Part shown: positions 22,614 through 31,043 of the stretch, one piece after another
Layout of the letters: each line of letters opens with the position of its first letter
Numbering within the stretch: the stretch's first letter is position 1
Translations under genes and position numbers: made by a program
The notes under the pieces: model-generated
The model's input: only the letters and a program-made list of their open reading frames with translations
Databases searched by the model: none
What the model was told of the DNA's origin: nothing
Source of the DNA: Streptomyces orinoci
GTDB lineage: Bacteria > Actinomycetota > Actinomycetes > Streptomycetales > Streptomycetaceae
Assembly (NCBI RefSeq): GCF_003121295.1
Contig: NZ_PHNC01000011.1
Coordinates: 62,001-126,000 of the forward strand
Length of the DNA: 64,000 bases
Direction: 5' to 3'

Positions 22614-23081
22614 TCATGAGGCGCAGCTGGTGGTGCGGCCGGGGAGCGGGGTGTTGAGATCGGTGGGGGTGGTCTTGCGGCGGATGGCGTGGCCGGAGGC
22701 GAGGTGGCGCTGGCAGATGGTCAGCACCGGCGGTCCTTCCGGAAGCCGCTCGGGCCGGCACTCGGCTCCCGCGTCGCTGTTGGGCGTGGGCGGCAACAGG
22801 TGGAAGGCGTCGTGCACGGCGGCCGTGGCCTGCCAAAGCCGGGCGTGCGCTGCGGCGAGGTGCCGGCCTGCAAGGGGATGCGGGGGGCGTGCTGCTTCGG
22901 CGAGCTGGTCGAGGAGTCGGTGCAGCTCGGTGAGGTGTGCGTGGAGCGTGTCGAGGTGGGTGCGGTCCACCGGCGCTGGCTGGGGTTGGCGGTTCAGGAC
23001 GCGGGCGTGGTGGCGGACGCCGGCGGTGGCAGCCCGCAGGTAGGGATACGCGTCGGGTCCGGTGACGTGATGCTGGGTCAA
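22614..23081 (-). CDS. Hypothetical helical protein
   Basis: 155 aa. Its start overlaps the stop of the upstream gene (ATGA). His- and Ala-rich helices (THLDTLHAHLTELHRLLDQL, RHLAAAHARLWQATAAVHDA) precede a short tail. No motif recognised. It sits directly upstream of the VirB4-like gene in the transfer operon. Confidence 0.55.
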   Translation of the reverse strand: MTQHHVTGPDAYPYLRAATAGVRHHARVLNRQPQPAPVDRTHLDTLHAHLTELHRLLDQLAEAARPPHPLAGRHLAAAHARLWQATAAVHDAFHLLPPTPNSDAGAECRPERLPEGPPVLTICQRHLASGHAIRRKTTPTDLNTPLPGRTTSCAS

Positions 23082-23668
23082 TGAAGTGTCCTTGCAGCCG
23101 GGTTGGCTGGAGCGGGGACTGGGCTGGCGGAGCGGGGAAGGGTGGCCAGTGCCGAGGTGTGCGCGGGCTCGGCGGGCCTCTGCTCTGCGCGGAGATCGTT
23201 GAATTCGCCTCGCGTCGGGAGGCCGGGATGGCTTTGCTCGGGGAGGTAGATGATGTCGGCGCCATTGTCGGATTCAGCGGCGTCGGCCAGGTACCACTCG
23301 CGCCAGGAAGGAAGGCGGGACAGCACGAAGACCGCGTCGTTGATGTCGCAGGCGTTGACGACAAAACTTGTCGGGGCCTTGCCGATGTGTCGCTCGCGTC
23401 CGGCGAACGTGAGGGTGAAGGCTTGTGGCGCCGGTGGGCCGACGAGCTCGGTGAGGCGGCTCATCACGCTGTCGAGATGGTCGCTTGCCTCGATGGCCGT
23501 GCTGATGCGGGCGTCGTCGTATTCGGGATATCTCTCCTCGATCACCTCGCCTTCGGCGTCGAGGTATTGGCCGATGATGGCGTGGTGGCGGGCGGCCAGT
23601 TCCTGGCAGGAAGTGAGCAGGGCACGCAGTTCGCGGATGAGATGGTCGTGGTCGGTGTTTGAGGTCAG
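23078..23668 (-). CDS. Hypothetical plasmid protein, probable CTG start
   Basis: 196 aa if begun at CTG 23666-23668. Coding-like helices (IRELRALLTSCQELAARHHA, IIGQYLDAEGEVIEERYPEY) extend upstream of the GTG at 23545 with only CTG codons available as starts. The ribosome site is weak (GGA about 6 nt away). The C-terminal half has a mixed fold (AFTLTFAGRERHIGKAPTSF, DAVFVLSRLPSWREWYLADA). The N-terminal SCQELAARHHA helix recalls helper proteins of Streptomyces plasmids, but no function can be given. Confidence 0.55.
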   Translation of the reverse strand: MTSNTDHDHLIRELRALLTSCQELAARHHAIIGQYLDAEGEVIEERYPEYDDARISTAIEASDHLDSVMSRLTELVGPPAPQAFTLTFAGRERHIGKAPTSFVVNACDINDAVFVLSRLPSWREWYLADAAESDNGADIIYLPEQSHPGLPTRGEFNDLRAEQRPAEPAHTSALATLPRSASPVPAPANPAARTLH

Positions 23669-23692
23669 CGCATGTCCAGGGGGCTGGAGGGC

Positions 23693-25165
23693 TTACAGGG
23701 CGGTGCGGGCGAGCGGCAGGGCGCCGAGGGTCAGGGCGTCGGGCTGCTGGAAGTTCAGGCGCCGCAGGTCGACTTGGGCGGTGACGGCGGCGGTCTCGAT
23801 CTGGGCGCAGGCCGCGTCGAGGAGGGCGTCGGTTTCGGCGGAGACGGTGAGCAGGCCGGTCAGGGCGACGTCGGCGTGGCCGGCGATGAGCTGGCGTTCA
23901 CGCTTTTTGACGTCGGCGTACTCGATGGAGTCGGCCTCGGAGTCGACCTGGCCGCGGCGGGCGCGCTCGTTGGCGTCGGCGATGATGGCCGCCTTCTTGC
24001 GCTGCACGTCGCGCAGCGCCGACTCCAGTCCCTGGGGCGCGTAGATGAGGGAGAGGCTGCGGCGGACGCCGGCGGTGAACATCAGCCCGTGCAGGAAGCC
24101 GGGCGAGGTTTCGGTGCGGGGCCAGTCCTCGATCCAGTACGTGGCGTGCCGGGCGGTATCGGTGATCACCCGGTCGTCCTCCTCGACCTGGACGACGGGT
24201 CCGGCGGCGGCCGGGTCGGCCTCGGCCCGCCCAGTGTCCGACCACTGCTGCAGCGCGGAGAGTGCCTTGGGGTCGTAGGCGGTGCGGATCACGGCGGCGA
24301 TCTCGCGTGCGGTGAGCCAGCCGGTGACCATCAGTCCGGCGCTGCGGGCGGCCTGCGCGACGCTGCTGGTGGTCTGCTCCATCACCGTGAAGGCGCCGGG
24401 CAGGCCGCCGCCGGCCTGGCTGATGAGCCGCTTGGCGGCCTTCATGTCCAGCGAGATCGCCAGGTACGCCTCGTGCGGGGCGGCGGCGGGGCCGGCGGAG
24501 GCGACGAGCTCGGAGTAGACCTGCCCGGCCACGGGGGTTTCGGGGCGGCCCTGCTGCGCCCAGTGGCGGGCGAGGGTATCGCCGGAGTCGGGGACGGTGC
24601 GCTCCAGCACCTGCACGGTGGCCACATGCCCGGTCCGGGCGATACCGGCGAGCGCGCGGCCCCAGGCTTGGACGTTGTGGTTCTGGGTGGCGGGGTCCAG
24701 CAGGGCGAAGGCCCGGGAGGAGACGCGGGCGACGGCCGTGAGGGTCTGGCGGTGCGGGTCGTACACCGCGGCGGCCCCGCCGGCGGAATCACCGGGGGTG
24801 ACCACGCGCAGGGAGGCGCTGGTACCGGGCAGGTGCAGAAGTCCGTCCTGGCGAGGGCGGGAGACCGGCCGGGCCAGCCACAGCGTCTGCCCGGTGCGCC
24901 GTCGGTGGGCGTAGCGGGCGACGATCGGGGCCCAGTCGATCAACGAGCGGCCGTGCCGGCGGATCGCGACCAGGGCGGCGATTGCCGCCCACAGCGGGGT
25001 CAGGGCGATGGCGCCGACCAGCCCGGTGCTCGTCACCGTGACCAGCAGGAGGGCCAAAGCGCTGGAGACGAGGGTGAGTTGGGGCAGGGACAGGCCGAGG
25101 AGGATGCCGCGCCGGGATCGGTGGGGGAATTTGACCGTGAGGGGGGCGACGGTGAGATCAGACAA
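23693..25165 (-). CDS. SCO6880-type membrane protein of the transfer apparatus
   Basis: 490 aa from TTG at 25163-25165; the longer open frame begins in arginine-rich noise. Two adjacent hydrophobic segments lie near the N-terminus (LTLVSSALALLLVTVTSTGL, VGAIALTPLWAAIAALVAI). A long cytoplasmic domain follows with KAAKRLISQAGGG, TTSSVAQAARSAGLMVTGWL and ATYWIEDWPRTETSPGFLHG. This layout matches the SCO6880 family found beside TrbL- and VirB4-like genes in Streptomyces conjugative elements. Probably an inner-membrane component bridging the channel and the ATPase. Confidence 0.8.
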   Translation of the reverse strand: MSDLTVAPLTVKFPHRSRRGILLGLSLPQLTLVSSALALLLVTVTSTGLVGAIALTPLWAAIAALVAIRRHGRSLIDWAPIVARYAHRRRTGQTLWLARPVSRPRQDGLLHLPGTSASLRVVTPGDSAGGAAAVYDPHRQTLTAVARVSSRAFALLDPATQNHNVQAWGRALAGIARTGHVATVQVLERTVPDSGDTLARHWAQQGRPETPVAGQVYSELVASAGPAAAPHEAYLAISLDMKAAKRLISQAGGGLPGAFTVMEQTTSSVAQAARSAGLMVTGWLTAREIAAVIRTAYDPKALSALQQWSDTGRAEADPAAAGPVVQVEEDDRVITDTARHATYWIEDWPRTETSPGFLHGLMFTAGVRRSLSLIYAPQGLESALRDVQRKKAAIIADANERARRGQVDSEADSIEYADVKKRERQLIAGHADVALTGLLTVSAETDALLDAACAQIETAAVTAQVDLRRLNFQQPDALTLGALPLARTAL

Positions 25166-25266
25166 GGCGGTTCCGGAAAAGGGGTGCGCGGGGCGGTGGC
25201 CGGGAGCGGGACGCACCTGGGGGTGGTGCGTCCCGCCCCCGGACCCTGTCGGGCGGGGAGAAGGGG

Positions 25267-26640
25267 TCAGATGCCGGTGGGCGGCGGAGGCGGCGGGGCG
25301 GCAGGCCCGTTCGGTGAACCGCTCTGGGCGGGGGCCGGCGGTGCGCCTTGCGGCGGTGGTGTGCCCGCGCCGGTCGGAGTCCCGGACATCCATCCACTGC
25401 CGCCGGGGCCCTGCGGTGATCCGGGGCCGCCCTGGCCGGGGCTGCCGCCGAGGTGGCCGCTGGTGTCGTCGCCCGGTCGCATCGGCGGGGGCTGGACGGC
25501 CTTCTCCAGACCGTTCTTGATCCCGTCGCCTGAAGAGGACTCGCCCGGGCTGTTGCTGGACTTGTTGCCTTGCTGGCCGGGGCCCTTGCTGGTGGGGGCG
25601 ATGTCACCGGGGAAGCCGCCGGGCACCGCGTCGGGGCCCTGCGGGGCAGCGCCTGCACCGGCTGCCGCGCCGCCGGTTCCGGCGGTGGCAGCCGCCGCAG
25701 CAGCCTTGTGGCCGGCGCGTTCGGCGTGCTGGCGGGCGATCTGGGCACCGGCGCCACCGGCGCGGTGGATGTCCTCGCCATTGGTGCCCTCAGCGGCCCA
25801 GTGCACGAACTTGAACGTCGCGTACGGGCACAACAGGATCAAGACCATGATGACGATGCCGGACATGACGTCCGCGAGGGCTGCGAGACCGTCCTTGGAG
25901 TCGGTCTTGCCCATGGCGGCGATGCCGAGCACGAAGATGATCGTCATCAGCAGCTTGCTGACCACCAAGGTGGCGGTGGCCTCGATCCAGCCCCTGCGCC
26001 ACCGGCGTGCGACTTCCCAGCCGCCGCCCGCGCCGGCGAAGACGGCGAGGGTGACCATGACGAGGATGCCGACCTTGCGGACCATCATCACGCACCAGTA
26101 CAAGAACGCCCCGACCGCGGCGCCGAGTCCGGCGAAGACCGCCACCAGCCAGCCCAGGCCGGACAGGGCGCCGATCTGGCTGACCAGGACGATGCGGCGC
26201 ACGGCTGATTCGATGGACAGGTGCGCGGAGGCGAACAGCCCGTCCGAGAGCGCGTCGACGACTTCGATGGCGACCGTGGTGCCGGCGATGGCGCAGAAGG
26301 CGAACAGGACGCCGGACATGGTGCCGGTGAACGCTTGGCTGAGTGCTTGTCCGTCGCGCCTTACGGCGGCTCTGATGAGCTGGGCGCAGAAGGTGCCGAC
26401 CAGGAGGGTCAGGCCGATCGGCAGCAGCGTTTCGTAGTTGTCGCGGAACCAGGCGGCGTTCAGGTCCACCTTGGTGGTGGTGTTGACGGCCTTGGCGGCC
26501 AGGTCGGCGGCGGAGGCGGCCAGTTCACCGGCGCTCTTGGCCATCCAGTCGCCGATGGCCTTGCCGGGGTCGGAGGCGAAGTCGACCGCCTTCTTGACGC
26601 CGCACAGTTGGTGCGCGAGGGGGAAGTCGCAAAAGCCCAA
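25267..26640 (-). CDS. TrbL/VirB6-like polytopic channel protein
   Basis: 457 aa, TTG start with AAGGAGG about 11 nt upstream. The N-terminal region is amphipathic, followed by about six transmembrane segments (LLPIGLTLLVGTFCAQLI, GVLFAFCAIAGTTVAIEVV, LGWLVAVFAGLGAAVGAFLY, VGILVMVTLAVFAGAGG, LLMTIIFVLGIAA, GIVIMVLILLCPYATFKFV). The C-terminal 170 residues are a Gly/Pro/Ala-rich disordered tail ending PPPPPPTGI. This is the layout of TrbL/VirB6 family conjugation proteins, which form part of the inner-membrane translocation channel. Confidence 0.85.
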   Translation of the reverse strand: MGFCDFPLAHQLCGVKKAVDFASDPGKAIGDWMAKSAGELAASAADLAAKAVNTTTKVDLNAAWFRDNYETLLPIGLTLLVGTFCAQLIRAAVRRDGQALSQAFTGTMSGVLFAFCAIAGTTVAIEVVDALSDGLFASAHLSIESAVRRIVLVSQIGALSGLGWLVAVFAGLGAAVGAFLYWCVMMVRKVGILVMVTLAVFAGAGGGWEVARRWRRGWIEATATLVVSKLLMTIIFVLGIAAMGKTDSKDGLAALADVMSGIVIMVLILLCPYATFKFVHWAAEGTNGEDIHRAGGAGAQIARQHAERAGHKAAAAAATAGTGGAAAGAGAAPQGPDAVPGGFPGDIAPTSKGPGQQGNKSSNSPGESSSGDGIKNGLEKAVQPPPMRPGDDTSGHLGGSPGQGGPGSPQGPGGSGWMSGTPTGAGTPPPQGAPPAPAQSGSPNGPAAPPPPPPTGI

Positions 26641-26678
26641 GGGGTGCTCTTCCTCCTTTCCAGATCAGGGAGTTGGGG

Positions 26679-27368
26679 TCAGGGCGCGACGTCGGGGCCG
26701 ATGGCGGCCAGAGCGCAGTCGTGGGAGGGCCGGCACTGCACGGCCAGGGTCACGGCGCGGTCCTCGGCGCCGCTGCCGCCCTTGGTCCAGGCGATCTGCT
26801 GGGTGCCGGTGACGGTGACGTAGTAGAGGTACGCCTCGGTGATCGCCGACGGGTCGTCGGCCAGGGCCTGCTTGAAAGCGCTCGGGTAGTGGGCGTCGGT
26901 GACCTTGGCGGTGGCGTGCTGGGCGTTGTGGTGCATGCGCGACCACAGCACCGGGTCCGGGACCTGTCCGCTGACCGAGGGCCAGTCGGTGTACTTGGCC
27001 TCGGTGGTCATCCACGCCTGCATGCCGGCCAGTTCCTGGTCGCGGCTGGTGGTCCGGGTGTCGTAGGACCACAGCATCAGCGCGGCGGCCTTGGCGTAGG
27101 CGAGGGGATCACTGATCCGCGGCGGCCTGGGCACCGACCCCGTGCCGGAGGACGTCGGTGCCTGCGTGGGATCAGCGGAGGCGGTGGCGCTGTCGGTCGC
27201 GGACGGCGTGGTGCTGCCTTCGTGGCGTGGTCCATCGTTGCCGGTGAACCAGGCGGCGATGCTGGCGACGGCGAGCAGTGCGGTGATGGCGACGGCGACG
27301 AGAAGGACGCGGCGCTTGGTCGACCAGGTGGCGCCGTAGCCCGACAGGGAGGTGAAGGGGTTCGGCAT
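26679..27368 (-). CDS. VirB8-like single-pass membrane protein
   Basis: 229 aa. A short cytoplasmic N-terminus and one transmembrane helix (VLLVAVAITALLAVASIAAW) precede a Ser/Thr-rich linker of about 45 residues and a compact extracytoplasmic domain (LAYAKAAALMLWSYDTRTTS, AYLYYVTVTGTQQIAWTKGG). This is the topology of VirB8/TcpC-type channel components with an NTF2-like domain. The call is by topology and context; sequence identity to VirB8 itself is not visible. Confidence 0.65.
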   Translation of the reverse strand: MPNPFTSLSGYGATWSTKRRVLLVAVAITALLAVASIAAWFTGNDGPRHEGSTTPSATDSATASADPTQAPTSSGTGSVPRPPRISDPLAYAKAAALMLWSYDTRTTSRDQELAGMQAWMTTEAKYTDWPSVSGQVPDPVLWSRMHHNAQHATAKVTDAHYPSAFKQALADDPSAITEAYLYYVTVTGTQQIAWTKGGSGAEDRAVTLAVQCRPSHDCALAAIGPDVAP

Positions 27369-27677
27369 TTAGTGGACCTGCGACCCCAGGGCGGAGAAGA
27401 AGGCCACGATGCCGTTGGCGGCGCCCAGGCCCAGGGCGGCGCCGGCGGCGACAACCGTGCCCTTTTTGCCGTTGGCTTCGGCCTGGTGGCCGCCGGTGTG
27501 GTGGCCCCAGGCCCACACACCCAGGGAGACGGCCAGGGCGCCGACCACGGCCACGATGCCGAAGAGGTTGATGGAGCTGACGACGTCCTTCAGGACGGAC
27601 AGGCCCGGCAGGCCGCCTTCCTTGGGGCTGACGCCGGGGTCGTAGGCGAGGGTGACAGCGCGGGCTGCGAGAGACAT
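27369..27677 (-). CDS. Small two-helix membrane protein (DUF6112/VirB2-like)
   Basis: 102 aa, immediately upstream of and adjacent to the VirB8-like gene. Two hydrophobic segments (INLFGIVAVVGALAVSLGVW, VVAAGAALGLGAANGIVAFF) are separated by a short basic loop (GHHTGGHQAEANGKKG), a pilin-like topology. Proteins of this size and placement in Streptomyces transfer clusters are often labelled DUF6112; a VirB2-like role in the envelope channel is inference. Confidence 0.7.
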   Translation of the reverse strand: MSLAARAVTLAYDPGVSPKEGGLPGLSVLKDVVSSINLFGIVAVVGALAVSLGVWAWGHHTGGHQAEANGKKGTVVAAGAALGLGAANGIVAFFSALGSQVH

Positions 27678-27815
27678 GGCTATGGCGGAACTCCTTGCAT
27701 GCCAAAGGCCGGTTACCGGCCTGGCGAAGGGCGGGAAGAAGAGAGGGAAGGCGGCGCTCGGCGCGCCACAGCCGACCGGGCCTGCCCGGCACGGGGGGCC
27801 CGGGCGGGCGACGGG

Positions 27816-28949
27816 CTAGGAGACGATCCGGCGCGCGGCCAGCACGTCCCAGTCCTTCAGGGGCTCGATCCGCACCGGCTTCGTCGTGCGCGGAGCGTTG
27901 ATCACCAAACCCGACCCCATGTACATACCAACATGCTCGGGTGCGGCTGCGGTGCCGCGCGTGAACAGCAGGTCACCGGGCCTCAGGTCGCTCAGCGAGA
28001 CCGGCTTGCCCTCGTTGACCTGGGTGTACGTGGTGCGGCTGAGAGTGACGCCGGCGTGGGCGTACGCCTGCTGCATCAGGGAGCTGCAGTCGCAGCGTCC
28101 CATCGGGTCGGGTCCGTGCGGGCTGGTGCAGTCACCGCCCCACTGATACAGCGTCCCGAGCTGGTGCATGGCCCAGTCCAGGGCGGTGCGGACCTTTTCC
28201 GGGGCGTCCTTGGGGATGGTGTAGCCGTTGGGCACGGTGCCCTCGGGGATGGTGCCCCACTGGGAGCCGTCGGCGCCGGTGGTGCAGCCGATGGCGGCCG
28301 TCTGCGTGGTGCTCGTGGTGGACGTGTTCTGCTGGGCGGTTTTGCCGTTGTTGGGGAGGGTTTTGACGATGGCTTCCTGCAGGGCGCGGGCGAGCGGTTC
28401 CCACTGCGCGTACGCGTCGGGGTATCCGGACGCCTGGACGGCCTGCGCGGCCTGGGTGACGGTCATCTGCTGCCAGCCGTGCACCTCAAGCAGCGCCTTG
28501 TAGAAGCGGGTTGAGGCGTAGACCGGGTCGCGGATCTGCTCGGGTGTGCCCCAGCCGCTGCTGGGGCGCTGCTGGAACAGCCCCAGCGAGTCACGGTCAC
28601 CGTAGTTGAGGTTGCGCAGCCGGGATTCCTGCATGGCGGTGGCGAGCGCGATGACCTGGCCCTGGGCGGGCACGCCGAGCGAGATGCCGGTGGCGACGAT
28701 GGTCTTGGCGTTGGGGATCTGCTCGTCGGGCAGTTCCAGGCCCTCGACGTGGACGTTCTTGGCGGAGCCCTTGCCGCCGAGGATCGCGGTCACCTGTTTG
28801 GCGACGGCGGCGGTGTCGATGGACGCGCCGGTGGCGCCGCATGAGGCGCTCTGGCCGGCGTCGCTGGCCGCCGCGGCCATGGCGGCGGTGCCGGCGAGAA
28901 GGAGGGGGGAGAGGATGACGACGCCGATACCGGCGGCGAGCGCCTTCAA
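27816..28949 (-). CDS. Secreted NlpC/P60 peptidoglycan hydrolase with lysozyme-like domain
   Basis: 377 aa, TTG start overlapping the stop of a 20-codon upstream frame. An N-terminal signal segment (VVILSPLLLAGTAAMAAAA) is followed by a lytic-transglycosylase-like region (ALATAMQESRLRNLNYGDRD, SLGLFQQRP). The C-terminal NlpC/P60 domain has Cys in RCDCSSLMQ, His in PEHVGMYMG and a distal INAPRTT segment. It would open the cell wall locally for the mating channel. It is the first transfer-apparatus gene after the 29.2-kb regulatory palindrome. Confidence 0.85.
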   Translation of the reverse strand: MKALAAGIGVVILSPLLLAGTAAMAAAASDAGQSASCGATGASIDTAAVAKQVTAILGGKGSAKNVHVEGLELPDEQIPNAKTIVATGISLGVPAQGQVIALATAMQESRLRNLNYGDRDSLGLFQQRPSSGWGTPEQIRDPVYASTRFYKALLEVHGWQQMTVTQAAQAVQASGYPDAYAQWEPLARALQEAIVKTLPNNGKTAQQNTSTTSTTQTAAIGCTTGADGSQWGTIPEGTVPNGYTIPKDAPEKVRTALDWAMHQLGTLYQWGGDCTSPHGPDPMGRCDCSSLMQQAYAHAGVTLSRTTYTQVNEGKPVSLSDLRPGDLLFTRGTAAAPEHVGMYMGSGLVINAPRTTKPVRIEPLKDWDVLAARRIVS

Positions 28950-29008
28950 CCGCAGTGGCCCGGCCGCAGGTCAGCGTTTTCGGGCAGGGGCGGGTGGCGA
29001 GAGGTCAT
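28946..29008 (-). CDS. 20-codon leader frame coupled to the wall hydrolase
   Basis: MTSRHPPLPENADLRPGHCG, ATG at 29006-29008 preceded by AAGGA at 9 nt. Its TGA overlaps the TTG start of the hydrolase (TTGA). It could be a translational-coupling leader, or the true N-terminus of the hydrolase separated by a one-base frameshift. The sequence alone does not decide. Confidence 0.45.
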   Translation of the reverse strand: MTSRHPPLPENADLRPGHCG

Positions 29009-29231
29009 GGAGGGATGTCCTTCGGGTGTGAGGTCCGGCTGCCGCGTGGCGCAGGGCGGGTGGAAAGGGAGCGCGGCAGCCGGGGCGGGCGATCGGTGCG
29101 GGCCGGCGCCAGGCGAGTTGCCGCTCGCGTGACGGGGCCGATGGGGTGCGTCAGGTGTGCCGGGGCACGGGAGAACCTCCGCGGGCATGAGGGTGGGGGC
29201 GGGCCGGCGGCGGTGTGTGCGCCGGGCAGTT

Positions 29232-29346
29232 CCAAAACAGTAGGACCTAATTGGCGGTTGACCAAAAAGTGGGCGTGAGGGGTCGGAATTCGACCCCTCA
29301 GCCCGCTACTTCTTGGTCAGCGGCCAAATCGCCTCTACAGTTTTGG
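29232..29346. promoter_or_regulatory. 115-bp imperfect palindrome between divergent operons
   Basis: The left half begins CCAAAACAGTAG and the right half ends in the complement CTACAGTTTTGG. The centre is a perfect 25-bp palindrome, TGAGGGGTCG-GAATT-CGACCCCTCA (29276-29300). Each arm holds a related motif: TTGGCGGTTGACCAAAAAGT (29251-29270) and, on the other strand, TTGGCCGCTGACCAAGAAGT (29309-29328). The same core appears at 2511-2551 and 33049-33090. It lies between the leftward transfer operon and the rightward methyltransferase operon and is placed to control both. An origin or partition site is an alternative. Confidence 0.65.
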
Positions 29347-29476
29347 TATCTCCCCTCGCCCTCCCCCGGTGTGTTGGCCCTGGGCTTCTGCATGCCCACG
29401 TTTTCGGCCCCCGGTGGATTGCGTGCGCGATGGGATATCCATCTCCGCCTGTTCCCACCCGAATCGGGGTTCCTCT

Positions 29477-30232
29477 TTGCCTTTTTCCCTGCACCAGGGC
29501 GATGCCCTCAGCGTCCTCACGGGGCTGCCGGACGACTGCGTCGACTCCGTGATCACCGACCCGCCGTACAACAGCGGCGGCCGGACCGCGAAGGAGCGCA
29601 CGACGCGCTCCGCGAAGCAGAAGTACACCTCCGCCGACGCCAAGCACACGCTGCCGGACTTCACCGGCGAGAACATGGACCAGAGGTCATACGGCTTCTT
29701 TTTGACCCAGATCATGACCGAAGCCCACCGGCTCACCAAGACCGGCGGTACGGCCCTGCTGTTCACGGACTGGCGTCAGTTGCCGATCACCACGGACGCG
29801 ATCCAGGCGGCCGGCTGGCTGTGGCGGGGTGTGCTCGCCTGGCACAAGCCCCAGGCCCGGCCTCAGAAGGGCCGCTTCACCCAGAACTGCGAGTTCATCG
29901 TCTGGGCGTCGAAGGGCGCGATCGACGGCGACCGCAACCCGGTCTACCTGCCGGGCCTGTACTCCGCCTCGCAGCCCTCGGGTGCCCAGCGCCAGCACAT
30001 CACCCAGAAGCCTGTTGAGGTGATGCGTGAGCTGGTCAAGATCGCCCCGCCCGGCGGCACGGTGCTCGACTTCTGTGCTGGTTCCGGCTCCACCGGCGTC
30101 GCCGCCCTGCTGGAGGGGCGGGACTTCATCGGCGTGGAGAAGACCAAGCACTACGCCTCGATCGCCGCCGACCGGCTCACGGCGACGGTCCGCGAAACCC
30201 TGACCCAGGACGACATGGGCCTGACGGCCTAA
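29477..30232 (+). CDS. Site-specific DNA methyltransferase (N4/N6, beta-type order)
   Basis: 251 aa from TTG at 29477, chosen because the downstream sequence starts with the typical LHQGDALSVLTGLPDDCVDS. Motif IV is TDPPYNSGG (about 28-34); motif I, VLDFCAGSGSTGVAALL, lies in the C-terminal quarter, followed by RDFIGVE. DPPY before the SAM-binding motif and no large target domain fit a beta-class adenine-N6 or cytosine-N4 methyltransferase. No restriction enzyme is adjacent, so it is probably a solitary plasmid methylase for self-marking or regulation. First gene of the rightward operon after the palindrome. Confidence 0.85.
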   Translation: MPFSLHQGDALSVLTGLPDDCVDSVITDPPYNSGGRTAKERTTRSAKQKYTSADAKHTLPDFTGENMDQRSYGFFLTQIMTEAHRLTKTGGTALLFTDWRQLPITTDAIQAAGWLWRGVLAWHKPQARPQKGRFTQNCEFIVWASKGAIDGDRNPVYLPGLYSASQPSGAQRQHITQKPVEVMRELVKIAPPGGTVLDFCAGSGSTGVAALLEGRDFIGVEKTKHYASIAADRLTATVRETLTQDDMGLTA

Positions 30233-30380
30233 AGACGCCAACCGCCCCTTCCCGGCAGGTACTCGGGAACCTCGTCCCTGCCTGCTGTACCCGGTGCGTC
30301 GGTGCCCGCCTTCGCCAGGTGGGCCCTGGTGGCGGTGCATTCCGCTTTACGCCCTTCCCCAGTCCTTTAGGAGGCCAGAT

Positions 30381-31043
30381 TTGCCTGAACCCGTAGAACC
30401 GCCCATCGAGGGGGAGTTGGAGCCGGTTCGTGTGCCGGACCCTCATCTTGAGGGCATCGAGGCGAGTGTGCGGCGGCTGATGGAGCAGTCCGCGCAGCAG
30501 GCCCGGCAGCTCGACCACCTCGCCTCCGCACCCAGCCCCGGCCCGTCGCCGTTCGCGGCGTTCGGCATGCCCGGGCTCGGCGGACCGCCCCCGGCTGCTT
30601 CGCCGGAGCCGCGTCCGATCCTGGAGCTGGAGGGCGAGGAGTACGAGGACGAACTCGACGCGCTTTCCGACTGGGTGGATGACTTCCTCCTGCCGGTCTA
30701 CGGCGCGGAGGTCACCACGGCTGCGCCGTGGTGTCTGCAGTGGCAGGAGCACGACGACGTCGTGGCCTGGCTCCACGCCCTGTGGCTGGCCTACCAGCAG
30801 CACAAGGAGCCCGATGCCGGGCTGTCCGGTCTGTTCGTGTGGCACCGGGACTTCCTCACCCACGCCGTCGCGGCGATCCGCGCACCCGGCGGGCCGCTGT
30901 CGGCCTGCATGACCTCTCCGGACCGTCCCGCGCACCGGCTCCTGCCCGGTCCGCCGCCCTCGGCCCGCACCGAGAAGGCGAATGCGGCCGAGTCCGAGTC
31001 CGAGCCGTCCGGTCCCGGTAAGCCAGGCGAGATGACGTCATGA
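30381..31043 (+). CDS. DUF4913 family protein
   Basis: 220 aa, TTG start with AGGAGG 6 nt upstream. The acidic N-terminus has a helix EGIEASVRRLMEQSAQQARQ. The C-terminal half carries the DUF4913 pattern: LSDWVDDFLLPVYG, APWCLQWQEHDDVVAWLHAL, LFVWHRDFLTHAVAAI and a final GPLSACM. The family is frequent on Streptomyces plasmids and integrative elements but has no known activity. Its stop overlaps the start of the RelE-like gene. Confidence 0.8.
   Translation: MPEPVEPPIEGELEPVRVPDPHLEGIEASVRRLMEQSAQQARQLDHLASAPSPGPSPFAAFGMPGLGGPPPAASPEPRPILELEGEEYEDELDALSDWVDDFLLPVYGAEVTTAAPWCLQWQEHDDVVAWLHALWLAYQQHKEPDAGLSGLFVWHRDFLTHAVAAIRAPGGPLSACMTSPDRPAHRLLPGPPPSARTEKANAAESESEPSGPGKPGEMTS

Noticed and set aside
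23672..26437. Long plus-strand open frame (over 900 codons)
   Set aside because: Shadow of the SCO6880-type and TrbL-like genes on the opposite strand; Gly/Val-rich with no motif and no ribosome site.
29232..29346. Palindrome as a telomere-like end of a linear plasmid
   Set aside because: It lies between two complete divergent operons well inside the sequence and lacks the dense series of small palindromes typical of Streptomyces telomeres.
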